From positions 1 through 41,960 of the forward strand of contig JAJHQM010000006.1 of assembly GCA_020833345.1 (NCBI GenBank): a stretch of 41,960 nucleotides of DNA, given 5' to 3'. This document shows positions 1-9,124 of the stretch, piece after piece (positions within the stretch are counted from its first letter, which is position 1; the number at the start of each line of letters is the position of its first letter). The position numbers were made by a program, and so were the translations under genes. Source of the stretch: Ignisphaera sp. (GTDB lineage: Archaea > Thermoproteota > Thermoprotei_A > Sulfolobales > Ignisphaeraceae). Below the pieces are notes generated by a model. The model was not told where the DNA came from. It worked only from the letters and a program-made list of their open reading frames with translations, and did no database searches.

Positions 1-828
1 CCTGTATTTGTAGATGTTGATTATAGGAGTTTTAATGTGAGTGTTGAAGAGGTTCTTAAGAGAGTTGAAGAGGGGAATGTCAAGGCTATAGTAGCTGTGC
101 ATCTTTTTGGACACCCAGCTGATATTAAAGCGCTTAGGGATATTGCAACAGATAAGAGAATTATTCTTGTGGAGGATGTTGCACAGGCTCACGGTGCAGA
201 GGCGTGGGGTAAAAAAGTTGGTAGCTTTGGTGATGCTGCTATATTTAGTTTTTACGCAACTAAAAACATGACCATGGGAGAAGGAGGAATAGTGGTATCC
301 AATAGTAAGTCAGTTATCGAAAAAGTAAAGTTACTGCGAAACCATGGTCAGGCTGCTAGGTATTTCCATATTGAGCTGGGATGGAATTTTAGAATAACTT
401 CTATTCAAGCTGCTCTTGGAAAAGCACAGCTAAAGAAACTAGATAAGTTGAATGAGCTTAGAAGACAAAACGCTAAGATCCTTTCAAATCTTCTTAGTAA
501 TGTCAGAGGTGTTGAGCTTCCTTATGAAGCTCCGTGGGCTAAACATGTTTATCATCTATATGCAATTAAATTAAGTTCTAGAAGTGAAAGAGACTGCACA
601 TTTAATTGCATGAGTTCTAAGGGCATTGAAGTTGGTATACATTATCCAATACCTCTGCATAAGCAGCCAATATTTCAGAAAATGGAATATGAAGAATGCT
701 GCCCTATAGCTACATTACTTAGTGAAAGAGAGCTAAGCCTTCCGGTTCATCCTAAGCTATGCGAAGAAGATTTAAAACATATTGCAACTTCACTTATTGA
801 ATGTTTAGAGACATGTAAAACGCAATAG
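1..828 (+). CDS. DegT/DnrJ/EryC1/StrS-family sugar aminotransferase (5' end outside window)
   Basis: The reading frame is open from base 1, so the ORF-track start at 37 is only an internal GTG; about 276 codons are visible, and 80-110 N-terminal residues are expected to lie upstream because the family is usually 360-390 aa. Family signatures visible are PVFVDVD at the window edge, VHLFGHPADI, EDVAQAHGA (PLP-ring contact Asp), the PLP-lysine motif YATKN (Lys codon at 262-264), GEGG, and LRNHGQ followed by WNFRITSIQAALG. These enzymes are fold-type I PLP transaminases that convert keto sugars of nucleotide-activated sugars to amino sugars, usually for surface glycans or protein glycosylation. 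The exact sugar substrate cannot be read from sequence. It converges with the AAA+ gene, 37 bases away, with a T-rich tract between them. Confidence 0.9.
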   Translation, partial: PVFVDVDYRSFNVSVEEVLKRVEEGNVKAIVAVHLFGHPADIKALRDIATDKRIILVEDVAQAHGAEAWGKKVGSFGDAAIFSFYATKNMTMGEGGIVVSNSKSVIEKVKLLRNHGQAARYFHIELGWNFRITSIQAALGKAQLKKLDKLNELRRQNAKILSNLLSNVRGVELPYEAPWAKHVYHLYAIKLSSRSERDCTFNCMSSKGIEVGIHYPIPLHKQPIFQKMEYEECCPIATLLSERELSLPVHPKLCEEDLKHIATSLIECLETCKTQ

Positions 829-865
829 CATATTTCTGCAATTTTCTATAACTAATCATCTCTTT

Positions 866-2320
866 TTAATATATCTCTGACTCGCTAGGAACATACTTAA
901 TTGTTACGCCCTGAAACTGCTCTCCAAACCATTTAAGTCTATCCTGAATAGCCTTTCTAATAGATTCGTTTATTGTGAATTGCTGTCGTGCCCATAGTAT
1001 TGAGTCTTCATCTACTTTTCCTTCACCCTTACTCGCAGCAAGTCTAACCAATGCGTCAATTTCTGCATGCGTAAACCATCTGGTGATGTTTGCTACCATT
1101 TCAGCTTTATCAGGCCCAAGTACTATGCCATACCTTTTTGCACTTCTTTGTGCAATGTACTTCCTAAATTCCCTATCCGGGTACCCCATTAGTACCACTA
1201 CATCTATTCTTCCTGGTCTTACAAGTGCTGGGTCAAGTATCTCTGGCGTATTCGTCGTAAGTATGACAAGCGGTCTGCGCTCTTCCTGCAGAAACCTTAA
1301 AAATATTGTTATCTCTGAGACATGAGTTTCATGAATAGCTATGTGTCTTCCTACAAGGAAGTCCACGTCATCTAAAAGAACTACTATATCCTTTCTCTTT
1401 CTAACACTAGCAAGAGTCTGCTCTAAGATCTTTTCCGTTAAGCCGTACCACATAGAACGATAGACGCTGGGCCTAAGCTCAACAAGCTTCATGTCTAATG
1501 CTGCAGCTATTGCTTCTGCTGTAACTGTTTTTCCAACACCTGGAGGACCTGTTATCAAAATTCCCTTAGGAGCGTAAAGTGCTTTAATAGATATGGGTTT
1601 TACAATTACAGTTTCTATACTATTCCTGAGTTTTAGAGGCATGTCACCTAAGCTCCACTGAGGCTCTTTTACAGGTATCTTAACTTTAAAGACTTCATTG
1701 AGTTCCGGGATTGTTATATCAATCACATTTAATTCTATTTTTGGCTGCAACTGAACAAAGATTGTATAAGCTCTCTGCGGGGGCAAGCTACTAAATTCTT
1801 CGCTAAACCTGTGAAGCTTATATGAAAGCAAGTTCCACGACATTTTATATAGCTGAGAGATTATGTGAAGACCCGACTTTCTATGAATATCCTTTACTAT
1901 ACCTATGAATATAGCGGGTTTTCTGCTAATGCCTTTCATGTCTTGCTTTGTAACTAATGCAACAGTGTTTAATTGCATAGCTCCTTCCTTTGATATACTC
2001 GCATAAGAAGCTATACATTGTGCATGTTGGTCATACTTCTGCAAGTAAAAAGGAATGGAGGTATATGTAAGCAGATATATTATGTAGCTTAACTCACTAT
2101 CATCAAACTTCTTTAAGTTCCTAATAGTTATCTTTTGCTTAATATTCACGCTAACAGGATTCTTTAAGTTTTTTGCAATAATATTAGCAAGACTTGCTAT
2201 CCTTACGCTGGGCTTCACTGGAATAGTCTCTACTATGAACGCCTTATACTTACTAAATTTAACTGGTGTAAATGTAACAACTTTAACATGCTCAATATTA
2301 TGACTCACTCTAAGAGCCAC
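866..2320 (-). CDS. AAA+ ATPase with an unrecognised N-terminal domain
   Basis: A 484-aa protein starting with GTG. Residues 1 to about 225 form a domain I do not recognise. The C-terminal half is a classical AAA module: Walker A GPPGVGKT (258-265), Walker B VVLLDDVD (about 313-320), sensor 1 TTN (355-357) and the arginine-finger/second-region motif ALVRPGR (365-371). The module resembles the FtsH/Cdc48/katanin clade, which remodels or unfolds proteins. The Walker B catalytic Glu is replaced by Asp (DD rather than DE), which could slow hydrolysis. No protease, helicase or MIT domain is visible. A TTTAAAA box about 29 bases upstream of the GTG fits a nearly leaderless transcript. The gene stands alone; the downstream gene converges. 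Function unknown beyond ATP-driven remodelling. Confidence 0.85.
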   Translation of the reverse strand: MALRVSHNIEHVKVVTFTPVKFSKYKAFIVETIPVKPSVRIASLANIIAKNLKNPVSVNIKQKITIRNLKKFDDSELSYIIYLLTYTSIPFYLQKYDQHAQCIASYASISKEGAMQLNTVALVTKQDMKGISRKPAIFIGIVKDIHRKSGLHIISQLYKMSWNLLSYKLHRFSEEFSSLPPQRAYTIFVQLQPKIELNVIDITIPELNEVFKVKIPVKEPQWSLGDMPLKLRNSIETVIVKPISIKALYAPKGILITGPPGVGKTVTAEAIAAALDMKLVELRPSVYRSMWYGLTEKILEQTLASVRKRKDIVVLLDDVDFLVGRHIAIHETHVSEITIFLRFLQEERRPLVILTTNTPEILDPALVRPGRIDVVVLMGYPDREFRKYIAQRSAKRYGIVLGPDKAEMVANITRWFTHAEIDALVRLAASKGEGKVDEDSILWARQQFTINESIRKAIQDRLKWFGEQFQGVTIKYVPSESEIY

Positions 2321-2345
2321 CAGTGCTGGGCTTTGCGGGAAAAAG

Positions 2346-2352
2346 TTTAAAA
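2346..2352 (-). promoter_or_regulatory. TATA box for the AAA+ ATPase gene
   Basis: TTTTAAA on the minus strand, centred about 29 bases upstream of the GTG start at 2320, the usual archaeal spacing for a leaderless or very short-leader mRNA. It lies within the short gap after the stop of the tes-like gene. Confidence 0.45.
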
Positions 2353-2411
2353 TTCATTGCGAAATTATGGTGTCACAGACTTGCAAATAAGTAAAGATGT
2401 TTTCACCTTAC

Positions 2412-4250
2412 TCATACCAGTGATTTTGGATAAAACTCCTTTAACTTATTCATTACGGGCTTATAAAATCTTTGGTAGGGCTCCCCCCTTACCATTTTTT
2501 CTATAAGCTCCTTTGTTCTTACATACTTCTGCCCTTGTATTGCCTTTTCACCATGTTTCTTGATGTACTCCTCTAGCGGAACCCCATAGGTTTTTTGCGG
2601 AGTGTCTCTGTATATGTCGTTTAGAATATTAAAGGCGCAGAAAGGTATTATCCTGCCATCTGGTAATGCATAGTGTATAACGCATCTCATAACCCTCTCA
2701 ACATCATAATTCCATTCGTCCATGAAGTGCATCATTCCTATAAATAGAAACCTGTAGTGGAATTTCCCTAGAGCATCATAGTTCCTATGTATGAATATGT
2801 CCAAGAGTATAGATCTGAGCTCTTTCTTAAGTTCGTCAGGCACGTTTTCCCATAAGATGAACTTGCTTAGTATTGTCATTATGGATGACATTCCTAAGAA
2901 CTTAACTAAGAGTTTTGGCCTGTTTCTTAATGCCTCATATTTCTTATCTAAATACTCTAAAAGGCCGTAGGCGTCCACAAGCCTTGTTATGGGTATGAAC
3001 TTAACATCTCCATTAACTTTCTTAATGTACACATAAGTCGCTGCACCGCATACTGTGTGCGTTGTGAATTCAGCTCTTTTTGAAGGATCTAATAGCTCAA
3101 GAAACCTGGCTATAGGCACTGCTGCTCCTACAGGAAACCAGTCATCCTTTGTTATCTCTCCCTCGAGCTGTTTTTCAAGCTTCTCTATAACGTCTGGGAT
3201 TGTTATTCTGTACTTTGCTCTGTCTTGCTTACGCATCATACCTACTAGGCTGACAGGCTGAAAATTAATAGCCCTGACGATATCTATGTTATAAGCAGCA
3301 AGCTTAACTATGTCCCCAAGCTCATGATCATTAACCCCCCTTATGACTGTAGGCACAAAAACCACGCTAGTCATGCTGGAAGCCCTAAATACCTCAAAGA
3401 TGTATGGTATCTCCCAGTGGTTCTTGGGGTTGGTCTCAGGAGTTACACCATCAAAACTCAAGTACACAGTATTTACACCTGCTTTTCTTAAGCTCTTTGC
3501 ATATTCAATAGCTTTTGCAAAATCTTCCATGTAAAGCTGTGCGAATTTAATTCCATGCGTATTAAGCTGTATGTGCCTTACACCCACCTCCCTCAATGCC
3601 ATAACAATGTCTATCAAATCCTCTCTAAGCGTAGGCTCTCCTCCAGTAAGCTGTACAGCTACAACAACTCCCGGCTGTTTTTTAACAGCTTCAACCATTT
3701 TCTTTATTTCTTCAATTGTAGGCTCATAAACATAGCCAGCCCTTTCAGCATAGTAGAAACAGTACCAGCAGCTTAGATCACACCTATTTGTAGCAACAAT
3801 GTTTAGTAGTGCTGTATGTGATTTGTGTAATGAGCAAAGCCCGCAGCTGTAGGGGCAGGGTGCAGTAGCTGCTGTATATATGTGACCTGGTCCACGACCT
3901 TCATAATTAAACCTCTCAAATTTTCTAAACATTTCTGCATCTCCAAAGTATATCTCTTCTATTTCCCCATGTTCAGGGCACTGCCTCTTTATATACAATT
4001 TATTTTCTCTTTCAATAACAACAGCTGGAAGTAGCCTAAAGCAGTATGGGCATAGGGATGATGTGTATCTTACTATTTTTTCACCTTCATTTACTTTAGG
4101 AAGCGGCCCGCCGAAAGGAATACTCCTCTTACCTACATAGATAACGTGCTTCTCCTTGTCAACAACAGCTACAGTAATTGGCTTCTCCATAGACAATAGC
4201 TGTACACCAGAAAGTTCTTCAGGATGAGGCAGTATATAACGCTTTCGCAT
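2412..4250 (-). CDS. tes: Radical SAM protein, tetraether lipid synthase (Tes) family
   Basis: From the ATG at 4250 the protein has 612 aa. It matches the layout of the Tes/MJ0619 family, which couples biphytanyl tails of archaeal diether lipids into GDGT tetraethers at the membrane. Visible motifs: N-terminal CPYC (67-70) and CPEHG (91) typical of its extra metal site, CPYSCGLC (132-139), the radical SAM CxxxCxxC at 157, 161 and 164 (CDLSCWYC), GGEPT SAM-contact motif, and FDGVTPE. The ORF track starts 21 codons earlier at a TTG abutting the divergent gene; I prefer ATG 4250 because TTAAAAAA lies about 25 bases upstream. Family assignment is strong; Tes activity itself, rather than another C-C coupling in lipids, is inferred. 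Divergent from the TGT-like gene. Confidence 0.82.
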   Translation of the reverse strand: MRKRYILPHPEELSGVQLLSMEKPITVAVVDKEKHVIYVGKRSIPFGGPLPKVNEGEKIVRYTSSLCPYCFRLLPAVVIERENKLYIKRQCPEHGEIEEIYFGDAEMFRKFERFNYEGRGPGHIYTAATAPCPYSCGLCSLHKSHTALLNIVATNRCDLSCWYCFYYAERAGYVYEPTIEEIKKMVEAVKKQPGVVVAVQLTGGEPTLREDLIDIVMALREVGVRHIQLNTHGIKFAQLYMEDFAKAIEYAKSLRKAGVNTVYLSFDGVTPETNPKNHWEIPYIFEVFRASSMTSVVFVPTVIRGVNDHELGDIVKLAAYNIDIVRAINFQPVSLVGMMRKQDRAKYRITIPDVIEKLEKQLEGEITKDDWFPVGAAVPIARFLELLDPSKRAEFTTHTVCGAATYVYIKKVNGDVKFIPITRLVDAYGLLEYLDKKYEALRNRPKLLVKFLGMSSIMTILSKFILWENVPDELKKELRSILLDIFIHRNYDALGKFHYRFLFIGMMHFMDEWNYDVERVMRCVIHYALPDGRIIPFCAFNILNDIYRDTPQKTYGVPLEEYIKKHGEKAIQGQKYVRTKELIEKMVRGEPYQRFYKPVMNKLKEFYPKSLV

Positions 4251-4268
4251 TTTTGCAAATATCAATTC

Positions 4269-4276
4269 TTTTTTAA
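4269..4276 (-). promoter_or_regulatory. TATA-like box for the tes-like gene
   Basis: TTAAAAAA on the minus strand, about 19 to 26 bases upstream of the ATG at 4250. It lies inside the longer TTG-started ORF, which argues that the ATG is the true start and the mRNA is nearly leaderless. Confidence 0.4.
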
Positions 4277-4319
4277 GGTGAGAGCCTAAAGAGTCTCCAA
4301 TATTATAAAGCAATTCAAT

Positions 4320-5300
4320 GTGGTGTTACAACTGCCTCCAGAAATAATTTTTGGAGTTCCTGACACAATGATAAAGATCTGGGAGTACATGCCTGACATA
4401 AAGATAATGATTAATAGCATTAGATGGAAGTGGAGTAGGCCTGCCGTAAAGGCTGTATGGGTTGATTCAGGAGGGTATCAGGTAATGACTAAGGGGCTGA
4501 AGATTAGCGTAGATGATGTTGTTGAAAGGTACAAGAAAATCGATGGGGATTACTACATGTCGCTTGATATCCCACCAAACATGTTCTGCAAAACATCGAA
4601 GGAACTTGTCATTGAGAATATTAAGAATTTTGAGTATCTCTACACAAAGCTAGAGAAAAACATAGTACCAGTAATTCACTGCTACAATAGCTCTTTAGTT
4701 CTAGATGCCATTGATGTGTATAAAAGCTATGGGGTAAAGGTAATTGCCTATGGGGGTGCTGTGCCGCCCTCTCTTGCAAAAGGGGGCAAGGGTAGTAGAA
4801 CAACTCCACTAATATCTCTAGCTATCATCACAAAGATTTTCAATGGCTATGTACATGTACTGGGACTTGGAGGTACATCTGTTCTATATACAGCTCTTAA
4901 AAACTTGGGAATAGCATCTCTAGACTCTACGTCATGGAGAGTGAAGGCTGCGTATGGCAAAGTCATAGTCCCCGGAAGGGGAGAGAGATACGTTGGAAAT
5001 GGAAGTGCTAGGTTTGGGAGAAAAGATTTACATTTAGAGGATCTTAACATACTGGTAAAAGCACTTGAAGAAACAAGATTTCCACAAATAGATAAAGTAG
5101 AAATGTTATTAAAGTCATTCAGGGGAAGAGCTTTAATCAATGCATGGATAGTTAAGCACTATCCTCATGTATTAGAGGAAACAAATGGATATGCATGGTT
5201 AGTAAACTTTTCAGAAAAACTTGGCAACATGAGCATAAACGACCTGATAACACTCTTGGACAAAAGATTCAAGAAGATGTGCAAATATGGAAATGCGTAA
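4320..5300 (+). CDS. Compact TGT-superfamily (tRNA-guanine transglycosylase-like) protein
   Basis: A 326-aa TIM-barrel protein of the queuine/archaeosine tRNA-ribosyltransferase superfamily. DSGGYQVM (Asp49) matches the base-recognition Asp loop of TGT, SLDIPP (Asp83) matches the second conserved Asp, and IASLDSTSW (Asp202) sits where the nucleophilic Asp is expected. LGLGG precedes it as in TGT. Against ordinary archaeal ArcTGT (about 500-650 aa) it lacks the C-terminal PUA-bearing region, and the CxCxxC...H zinc site after the nucleophile is absent: there are no cysteines between about residue 125 and the last ten residues. It may exchange a base in tRNA or in DNA (compare DpdA), but substrate is unknown. 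Start is GTG at 4320 or 4323. It converges with nrdJ, two bases apart. Confidence 0.72.
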   Translation: MVLQLPPEIIFGVPDTMIKIWEYMPDIKIMINSIRWKWSRPAVKAVWVDSGGYQVMTKGLKISVDDVVERYKKIDGDYYMSLDIPPNMFCKTSKELVIENIKNFEYLYTKLEKNIVPVIHCYNSSLVLDAIDVYKSYGVKVIAYGGAVPPSLAKGGKGSRTTPLISLAIITKIFNGYVHVLGLGGTSVLYTALKNLGIASLDSTSWRVKAAYGKVIVPGRGERYVGNGSARFGRKDLHLEDLNILVKALEETRFPQIDKVEMLLKSFRGRALINAWIVKHYPHVLEETNGYAWLVNFSEKLGNMSINDLITLLDKRFKKMCKYGNA

Positions 5301-5302
5301 CC

Positions 5303-7921
5303 TTAGTATTCACACACTTGGCATCCGCTATACGCTATATTCTCTATTGCTTCACTTATGCTACCCAATTGCGTTACGGTGAATGCTTTCTTTGCATTCT
5401 CCCTTGCAGGTTTTGCAAGCCTTGTTTCCTCAGCTTCTTTTTGTTGAATTTCTTGACTCATTTTAACCCCTACATATATAACTTGCTGAGCTTTTGATTT
5501 ATCTCTATACACCGTTACACCCTTGCAACCCAATGCCCAGGCTAAAATGTAGACTTCTCTCACATCATCTATTGATGCTTCAAATCTCATGTTTACAGTT
5601 TTTGAAACTCCTGCGCAAATCCATTGCTGCCACACAGCTTGGTGCAAAACATGCCACTTAGGCTCAATATCGTAAGCCGCTTTGAATAATTGTTTTAAGG
5701 TCTTCGGTATGTAAGGAATGCCTACCACACTACCCCTCTCAGCTATCAGTTTAATTATTTCCGGAGTATCAAGTTCATAACGTCTTAAATGCTCTAAGAA
5801 GAGTTTGTCAATTTCAATGAACGTACCTACACTAACATGCCTTTCAAATGCTACAGCAAACAAGGGTTCAATACTTGATGAAGTACCTGCAATGATACTT
5901 ATAGTGCCTGTAGGTGCGATACTCGTCAAAGCTCCATTCCTTAAACCAACTTCTCTTCTCAACTTTTCAACAGTATTCCAATCAACAGGTGGTCTCTCAT
6001 TAAGTAATTTCAAAACTTTTTCACTCGGTCTTAACACGATGTTTGCCTTTCTTAGTATTTCTTCTAAACTCTTAGCCGTTGTCCATGTTGGTCTATACTT
6101 TTCGGGATCATACGCTGGAAACACCCCTCTTTCTTTGGCCAGCTCTATGCTTGCAAGCGCTAAGTTATACTCAATCCACTCGGCTAGGTAATACGCTAAG
6201 TAAAGGGCATCAACACTGTCATAAGGTATTCCAAGCCTTATTAACATGTATGCCCAACCCATTACTCCAACACCTATTTTCCTAGACCTTTTAGCAGATT
6301 GTTCAAGTTGCGGTAAAGGCCACTTAGCTATGTCTATGACGTTGTCCATAAATCTCACAACAGCCTTTAAGTCTTCAGCTAACTGTTTCCATGCAATTCT
6401 AGGACTACCTTCGGAATCCATATAGACGTACTTTGCAAGGTTTATGCTTCCCAGGTTGCAGGATTCCCATGGCAAAAGCGGTTGTTCTCCACAGGGATTA
6501 GTAGCCGAGATTTTCCCGAGGTACCAAAGGGGGTGCCTATAGTTTATTGTATCTATGAAGAGAAGCCCTGGGTCTCCTGAATCCCAAGCATTCCTAATAA
6601 TTTTTTCAAATAACTTCTTAGCATCCACATAGCCTACAATAGCACCCCTATCCTCAGCTATTGCTAAAGCCTCATCAATCGCTATTATCAGTGACTCATC
6701 TAACCACACACTTCCGCCTCTAGCCTCTAGTTCATGCACTATGACCTCTTGTACCCACTCATCGCTTAAGTAGTGCCTTGCTCTTGTCATAGCATAGAAC
6801 TTGGAATCGTTGCCTAGATCAGGCCTTAAATTGGTTTTTCTTGGGTTTACTAAAGGTACTTTATCACTATTTAATACTGCTTCCATGAAGTAATCGTAAA
6901 CACCGACACTTATGTTAAAATTCTGCAAGTTAACATCCTTTAACCTTCCACTCTTAGCGTCAATAAATTTCTCTATATCTGGATGCCACACATGAAGCAC
7001 ACCCATGTTTGCCCCTCTTCTCTTACCACCTTGCTTTATTATATCAGTATTGACATCGAACATTTTCATAAATGAAAGAGGTCCGCTTGCAACGCCCCCA
7101 GTTGACGCTACTATGTCTCCTTGTGGTCTTAACTCTGAGAAATCAAAGCCTGTGCCACCACCCTGCTGAAATACTATGGCTTGAACCCTCACGGCATCGT
7201 ATATTCCCTCGCCCTCTGGAGTTACAATGGAGTCTCTAACTGGGATTACAAAGCATGCTGATAGAATGCCTAGCCTTGTTCCTGCATTCATTAGCGTTGG
7301 TGAATTGGGTAGGAATTTTAGGCTACTCATGAGCTCGTAAAACCTTTCCTCCCAGTACCTCACAACAGAAAGGCAGTTCTCGGGATCCTTTCCAGCTTGC
7401 TGACAATAGTAAAGCTCTGCTTGTGCAACAGCCCTAGCTACTCTCCTAAATAACATCTGCGGTGTTTCAGCAATTCTCATAGTATTTGGGTCTTTGAGCA
7501 GGTACCTGCTTGCAAGGACCTTAATTGCTGCAAAGGTTAGATTTAGATCTCGAGAATCTATGTCTATCTTCCTCCCCTTACCATATACATCCTTATAAAT
7601 TCTACCGAGCTCATACAATTTCGCCACTTCAAACCACTTCGGATCTTCAATGCCTTTAGTTATCATAATCCTTTCAACTCTTTCAGCAATTTCATTACTA
7701 TATACATTCTCAACATTTCTCAGCTCATTAGCAACTTCATTTGCTATAGCTAAAGCCTCTTCATCACTACATAGAGAGCCACATGAGGTCTTAATACTTC
7801 TAGCCAGCTTAGCAATGCTAAAGTGCTCCTTAGCACCACTCCTCTTAACAACTATAATACCTGCTAACCTCGCCTCCTGGGTGCTAGGCACCGGTAGTAT
7901 ATTATCATGCTGCTGTGTCAC
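5303..7921 (-). CDS. nrdJ: Adenosylcobalamin-dependent (class II) ribonucleoside-diphosphate reductase
   Basis: About 872 aa. It reduces ribonucleotides to deoxyribonucleotides using a B12-generated thiyl radical. In ORF-track numbering, an N-terminal ATP-cone ([10 protein letters not shown], 29-38) precedes the barrel; redox Cys226 (SACFV) and Cys491 (SCNLGS) flank the radical Cys480 in [16 protein letters not shown] and the [10 protein letters not shown] loop are present; the C-terminal CQVC pair (870/873) is the re-reducing arm. No separate beta subunit or tyrosyl-radical gene is nearby, as expected for class II. The ORF track starts at GTG 7930, but the Shine-Dalgarno GAGGTG overlaps that codon and is ideally spaced for GTG at 7921, which I chose. 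No intein. Convergent with the TGT-like gene. Confidence 0.95.
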   Translation of the reverse strand: MTQQHDNILPVPSTQEARLAGIIVVKRSGAKEHFSIAKLARSIKTSCGSLCSDEEALAIANEVANELRNVENVYSNEIAERVERIMITKGIEDPKWFEVAKLYELGRIYKDVYGKGRKIDIDSRDLNLTFAAIKVLASRYLLKDPNTMRIAETPQMLFRRVARAVAQAELYYCQQAGKDPENCLSVVRYWEERFYELMSSLKFLPNSPTLMNAGTRLGILSACFVIPVRDSIVTPEGEGIYDAVRVQAIVFQQGGGTGFDFSELRPQGDIVASTGGVASGPLSFMKMFDVNTDIIKQGGKRRGANMGVLHVWHPDIEKFIDAKSGRLKDVNLQNFNISVGVYDYFMEAVLNSDKVPLVNPRKTNLRPDLGNDSKFYAMTRARHYLSDEWVQEVIVHELEARGGSVWLDESLIIAIDEALAIAEDRGAIVGYVDAKKLFEKIIRNAWDSGDPGLLFIDTINYRHPLWYLGKISATNPCGEQPLLPWESCNLGSINLAKYVYMDSEGSPRIAWKQLAEDLKAVVRFMDNVIDIAKWPLPQLEQSAKRSRKIGVGVMGWAYMLIRLGIPYDSVDALYLAYYLAEWIEYNLALASIELAKERGVFPAYDPEKYRPTWTTAKSLEEILRKANIVLRPSEKVLKLLNERPPVDWNTVEKLRREVGLRNGALTSIAPTGTISIIAGTSSSIEPLFAVAFERHVSVGTFIEIDKLFLEHLRRYELDTPEIIKLIAERGSVVGIPYIPKTLKQLFKAAYDIEPKWHVLHQAVWQQWICAGVSKTVNMRFEASIDDVREVYILAWALGCKGVTVYRDKSKAQQVIYVGVKMSQEIQQKEAEETRLAKPARENAKKAFTVTQLGSISEAIENIAYSGCQVCEY

Positions 7922-8314
7922 TGTTACCACACCTCAGCAATTTCAATTATGCGTTAGCAAGTTAATATCTACAGCTCTAATCAAAACTTATAATATACAA
8001 GACTTAGCTCTAATTTCTTCCTTAATGCTGAAACAAGGATTCCTGGTGTGACTAGCTGAACTTCCTTTACTACTTTGCAATGCCATTAACTGTGACCAGG
8101 CATCTTTCTATTTTCTATGCATTTCATCTTCTTCAGAGTTACACGTAATCAAAGTGAGGTACTCCGAGGAAGATCGCATTTGAAAGTGAAGTGCAAGAGA
8201 CGCTAGCAAGGGCTGTACCTCGATATGTGTTATTGCTATGAAGCTCTCTAAATTTTATAGTTTTAATAAGGTATAAAGAGCTTGGTACAGAGAAGCGGCC
8301 TTGGCGCATTTATT
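7922..8314. other. Gene-free divergent gap with structured sequence
   Basis: About 390 bases between the divergently transcribed nrdJ and the three-gene operon. No credible ORF was seen; the ORFs listed here are tails of shadow frames or an upstream extension. For the minus strand CTTATAAT at about 7987-7994 is a possible nrdJ TATA box with a leader of about 40 bases. For the plus strand GTATAAAG at 8271-8278 fits the operon start at 8315. The middle holds a long hairpin (8126-8174) and an overlapping inverted pair GAGGTAC/GTACCTC (8156-8162 and 8215-8221). No C/D box sRNA or tRNA could be built here. Confidence 0.6.
8126..8174. ncRNA. Strong hairpin, possible small RNA or leader element (strand unknown)
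   Basis: The arms ATCTTCTTCAGAG (8126-8138) and CTCCGAGGAAGAT (8162-8174) pair over 13 positions with one G-U and one mismatch on either strand. The stem continues by TAC/GTA after a single bulged T, leaving a 16-nt loop. It is neither a recognised C/D RNA nor tRNA. An alternative pairing GAGGTAC with GTACCTC at 8215-8221 competes with the 3' arm. It could be an H/ACA-like RNA, a leader structure for either gene, or chance. Confidence 0.3.
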
Positions 8315-9124
8315 ATGGCTAAGAGAAAGAAGGAAGTGGAAAGCCCTGTTAAGGAAGTGAAAAAAGAGACTAAAAAGACTTCACCTAGCAGTAAGAGGAA
8401 AGCTGTTGATACAGAAGACTGGGTTTTAAGACATGCAGATGAATTGGTATCGCGACTTGGATTAGAATTTCTTAAGCTGAGTGCTGAGGAATACGTCTCT
8501 CTCTTAACAAAGATTGTAGATATGGTTCGAGGCGAGTCTGCAACAATTGATATTGATACTGTTGTTAGGAGAATTAAAAGAAACGTTGATAAGATATACC
8601 CCATGCTTGCTGCAACCTTACTTGAGCTAAGGACTTCTCTAGACGAAGAACAGCTAGAGTTCGTTGTTAACAATATTGGTGAAGCAGTATTAGCTTACGC
8701 ACCAAGGCTCTATAGCGAGGCTAGGAAGCTTGGGAGAGAAGATCTTATTGAAAAGCTTAGAAATACGTGGAGGCAGTATTGGGTTTTAAAGCGTTATCCC
8801 ATCCTTCCTGTTGCATGTCCTTATTGCAATTTTAACTCACTCATGCCAGATCTATCATGTGCTATATGTGGAGCTATAGTTTCCGAAAATGAATTAAAGT
8901 CATTTTTAAATTTCAAGGCTCTGCTAGAAGAATTCGCTTTGAAGGAACCCATAGAAAATGTGAAGAAGGCGTTGAGTTTTGGATATGTGTATGTAAATAG
9001 CCTTGGTATAAAGGTTCCAGGAGAGCATAGGGATGTGCTTGATATAGAGGTTTTATTAACGAGTAAGGATAAGGAGATTTTAATAGATAAGCTTAAGCAG
9101 CGTGAAGCTCAGCATGGTAATTGA
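8315..9124 (+). CDS. Conserved-type zinc-ribbon protein of unknown function
   Basis: I do not recognise this 269-aa protein. The track starts at a TTG at 8282; the ATG at 8315 (MAKRKKEVES) is preferred because a GTATAAAG box at 8271-8278 then gives a normal short leader. Residues 1-30 are lysine-rich and disordered-looking, a helical region follows (about 35-160), and a C4 zinc ribbon has Cys168, 171, 182 and 185 (CPYC and CAIC). The C-terminal part (about 195-265) looks globular. It is the first gene of a three-gene operon; its last 11 bases overlap the next ORF. The charged N-terminus plus zinc ribbon suggests nucleic-acid or ribosome contact, which is inference only. Confidence 0.75.
   Translation: MAKRKKEVESPVKEVKKETKKTSPSSKRKAVDTEDWVLRHADELVSRLGLEFLKLSAEEYVSLLTKIVDMVRGESATIDIDTVVRRIKRNVDKIYPMLAATLLELRTSLDEEQLEFVVNNIGEAVLAYAPRLYSEARKLGREDLIEKLRNTWRQYWVLKRYPILPVACPYCNFNSLMPDLSCAICGAIVSENELKSFLNFKALLEEFALKEPIENVKKALSFGYVYVNSLGIKVPGEHRDVLDIEVLLTSKDKEILIDKLKQREAQHGN

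Noticed and set aside
975-1325. 116-aa plus-strand ORF antisense to the AAA+ gene
   Set aside because: Shadow of the AAA module coding sequence, without its own signals.
5303-7921. Intein in nrdJ
   Set aside because: Length and motif order are continuous and no splicing-block motifs are present.
8042-8100. Inverted CCTGGT/ACCAGG pair
   Set aside because: Only six pairs over 47 bases, expected by chance.
7922-8120. Possible cobalamin riboswitch before the B12-dependent nrdJ
   Set aside because: No B12-box-like sequence or matching fold could be recognised, and such switches are rare in archaea.
8101-8160. Minus-strand C/D box-like pattern (TTGATTA, CTGA, AGATGAA)
   Set aside because: C boxes deviate and no D box follows at a usable distance.
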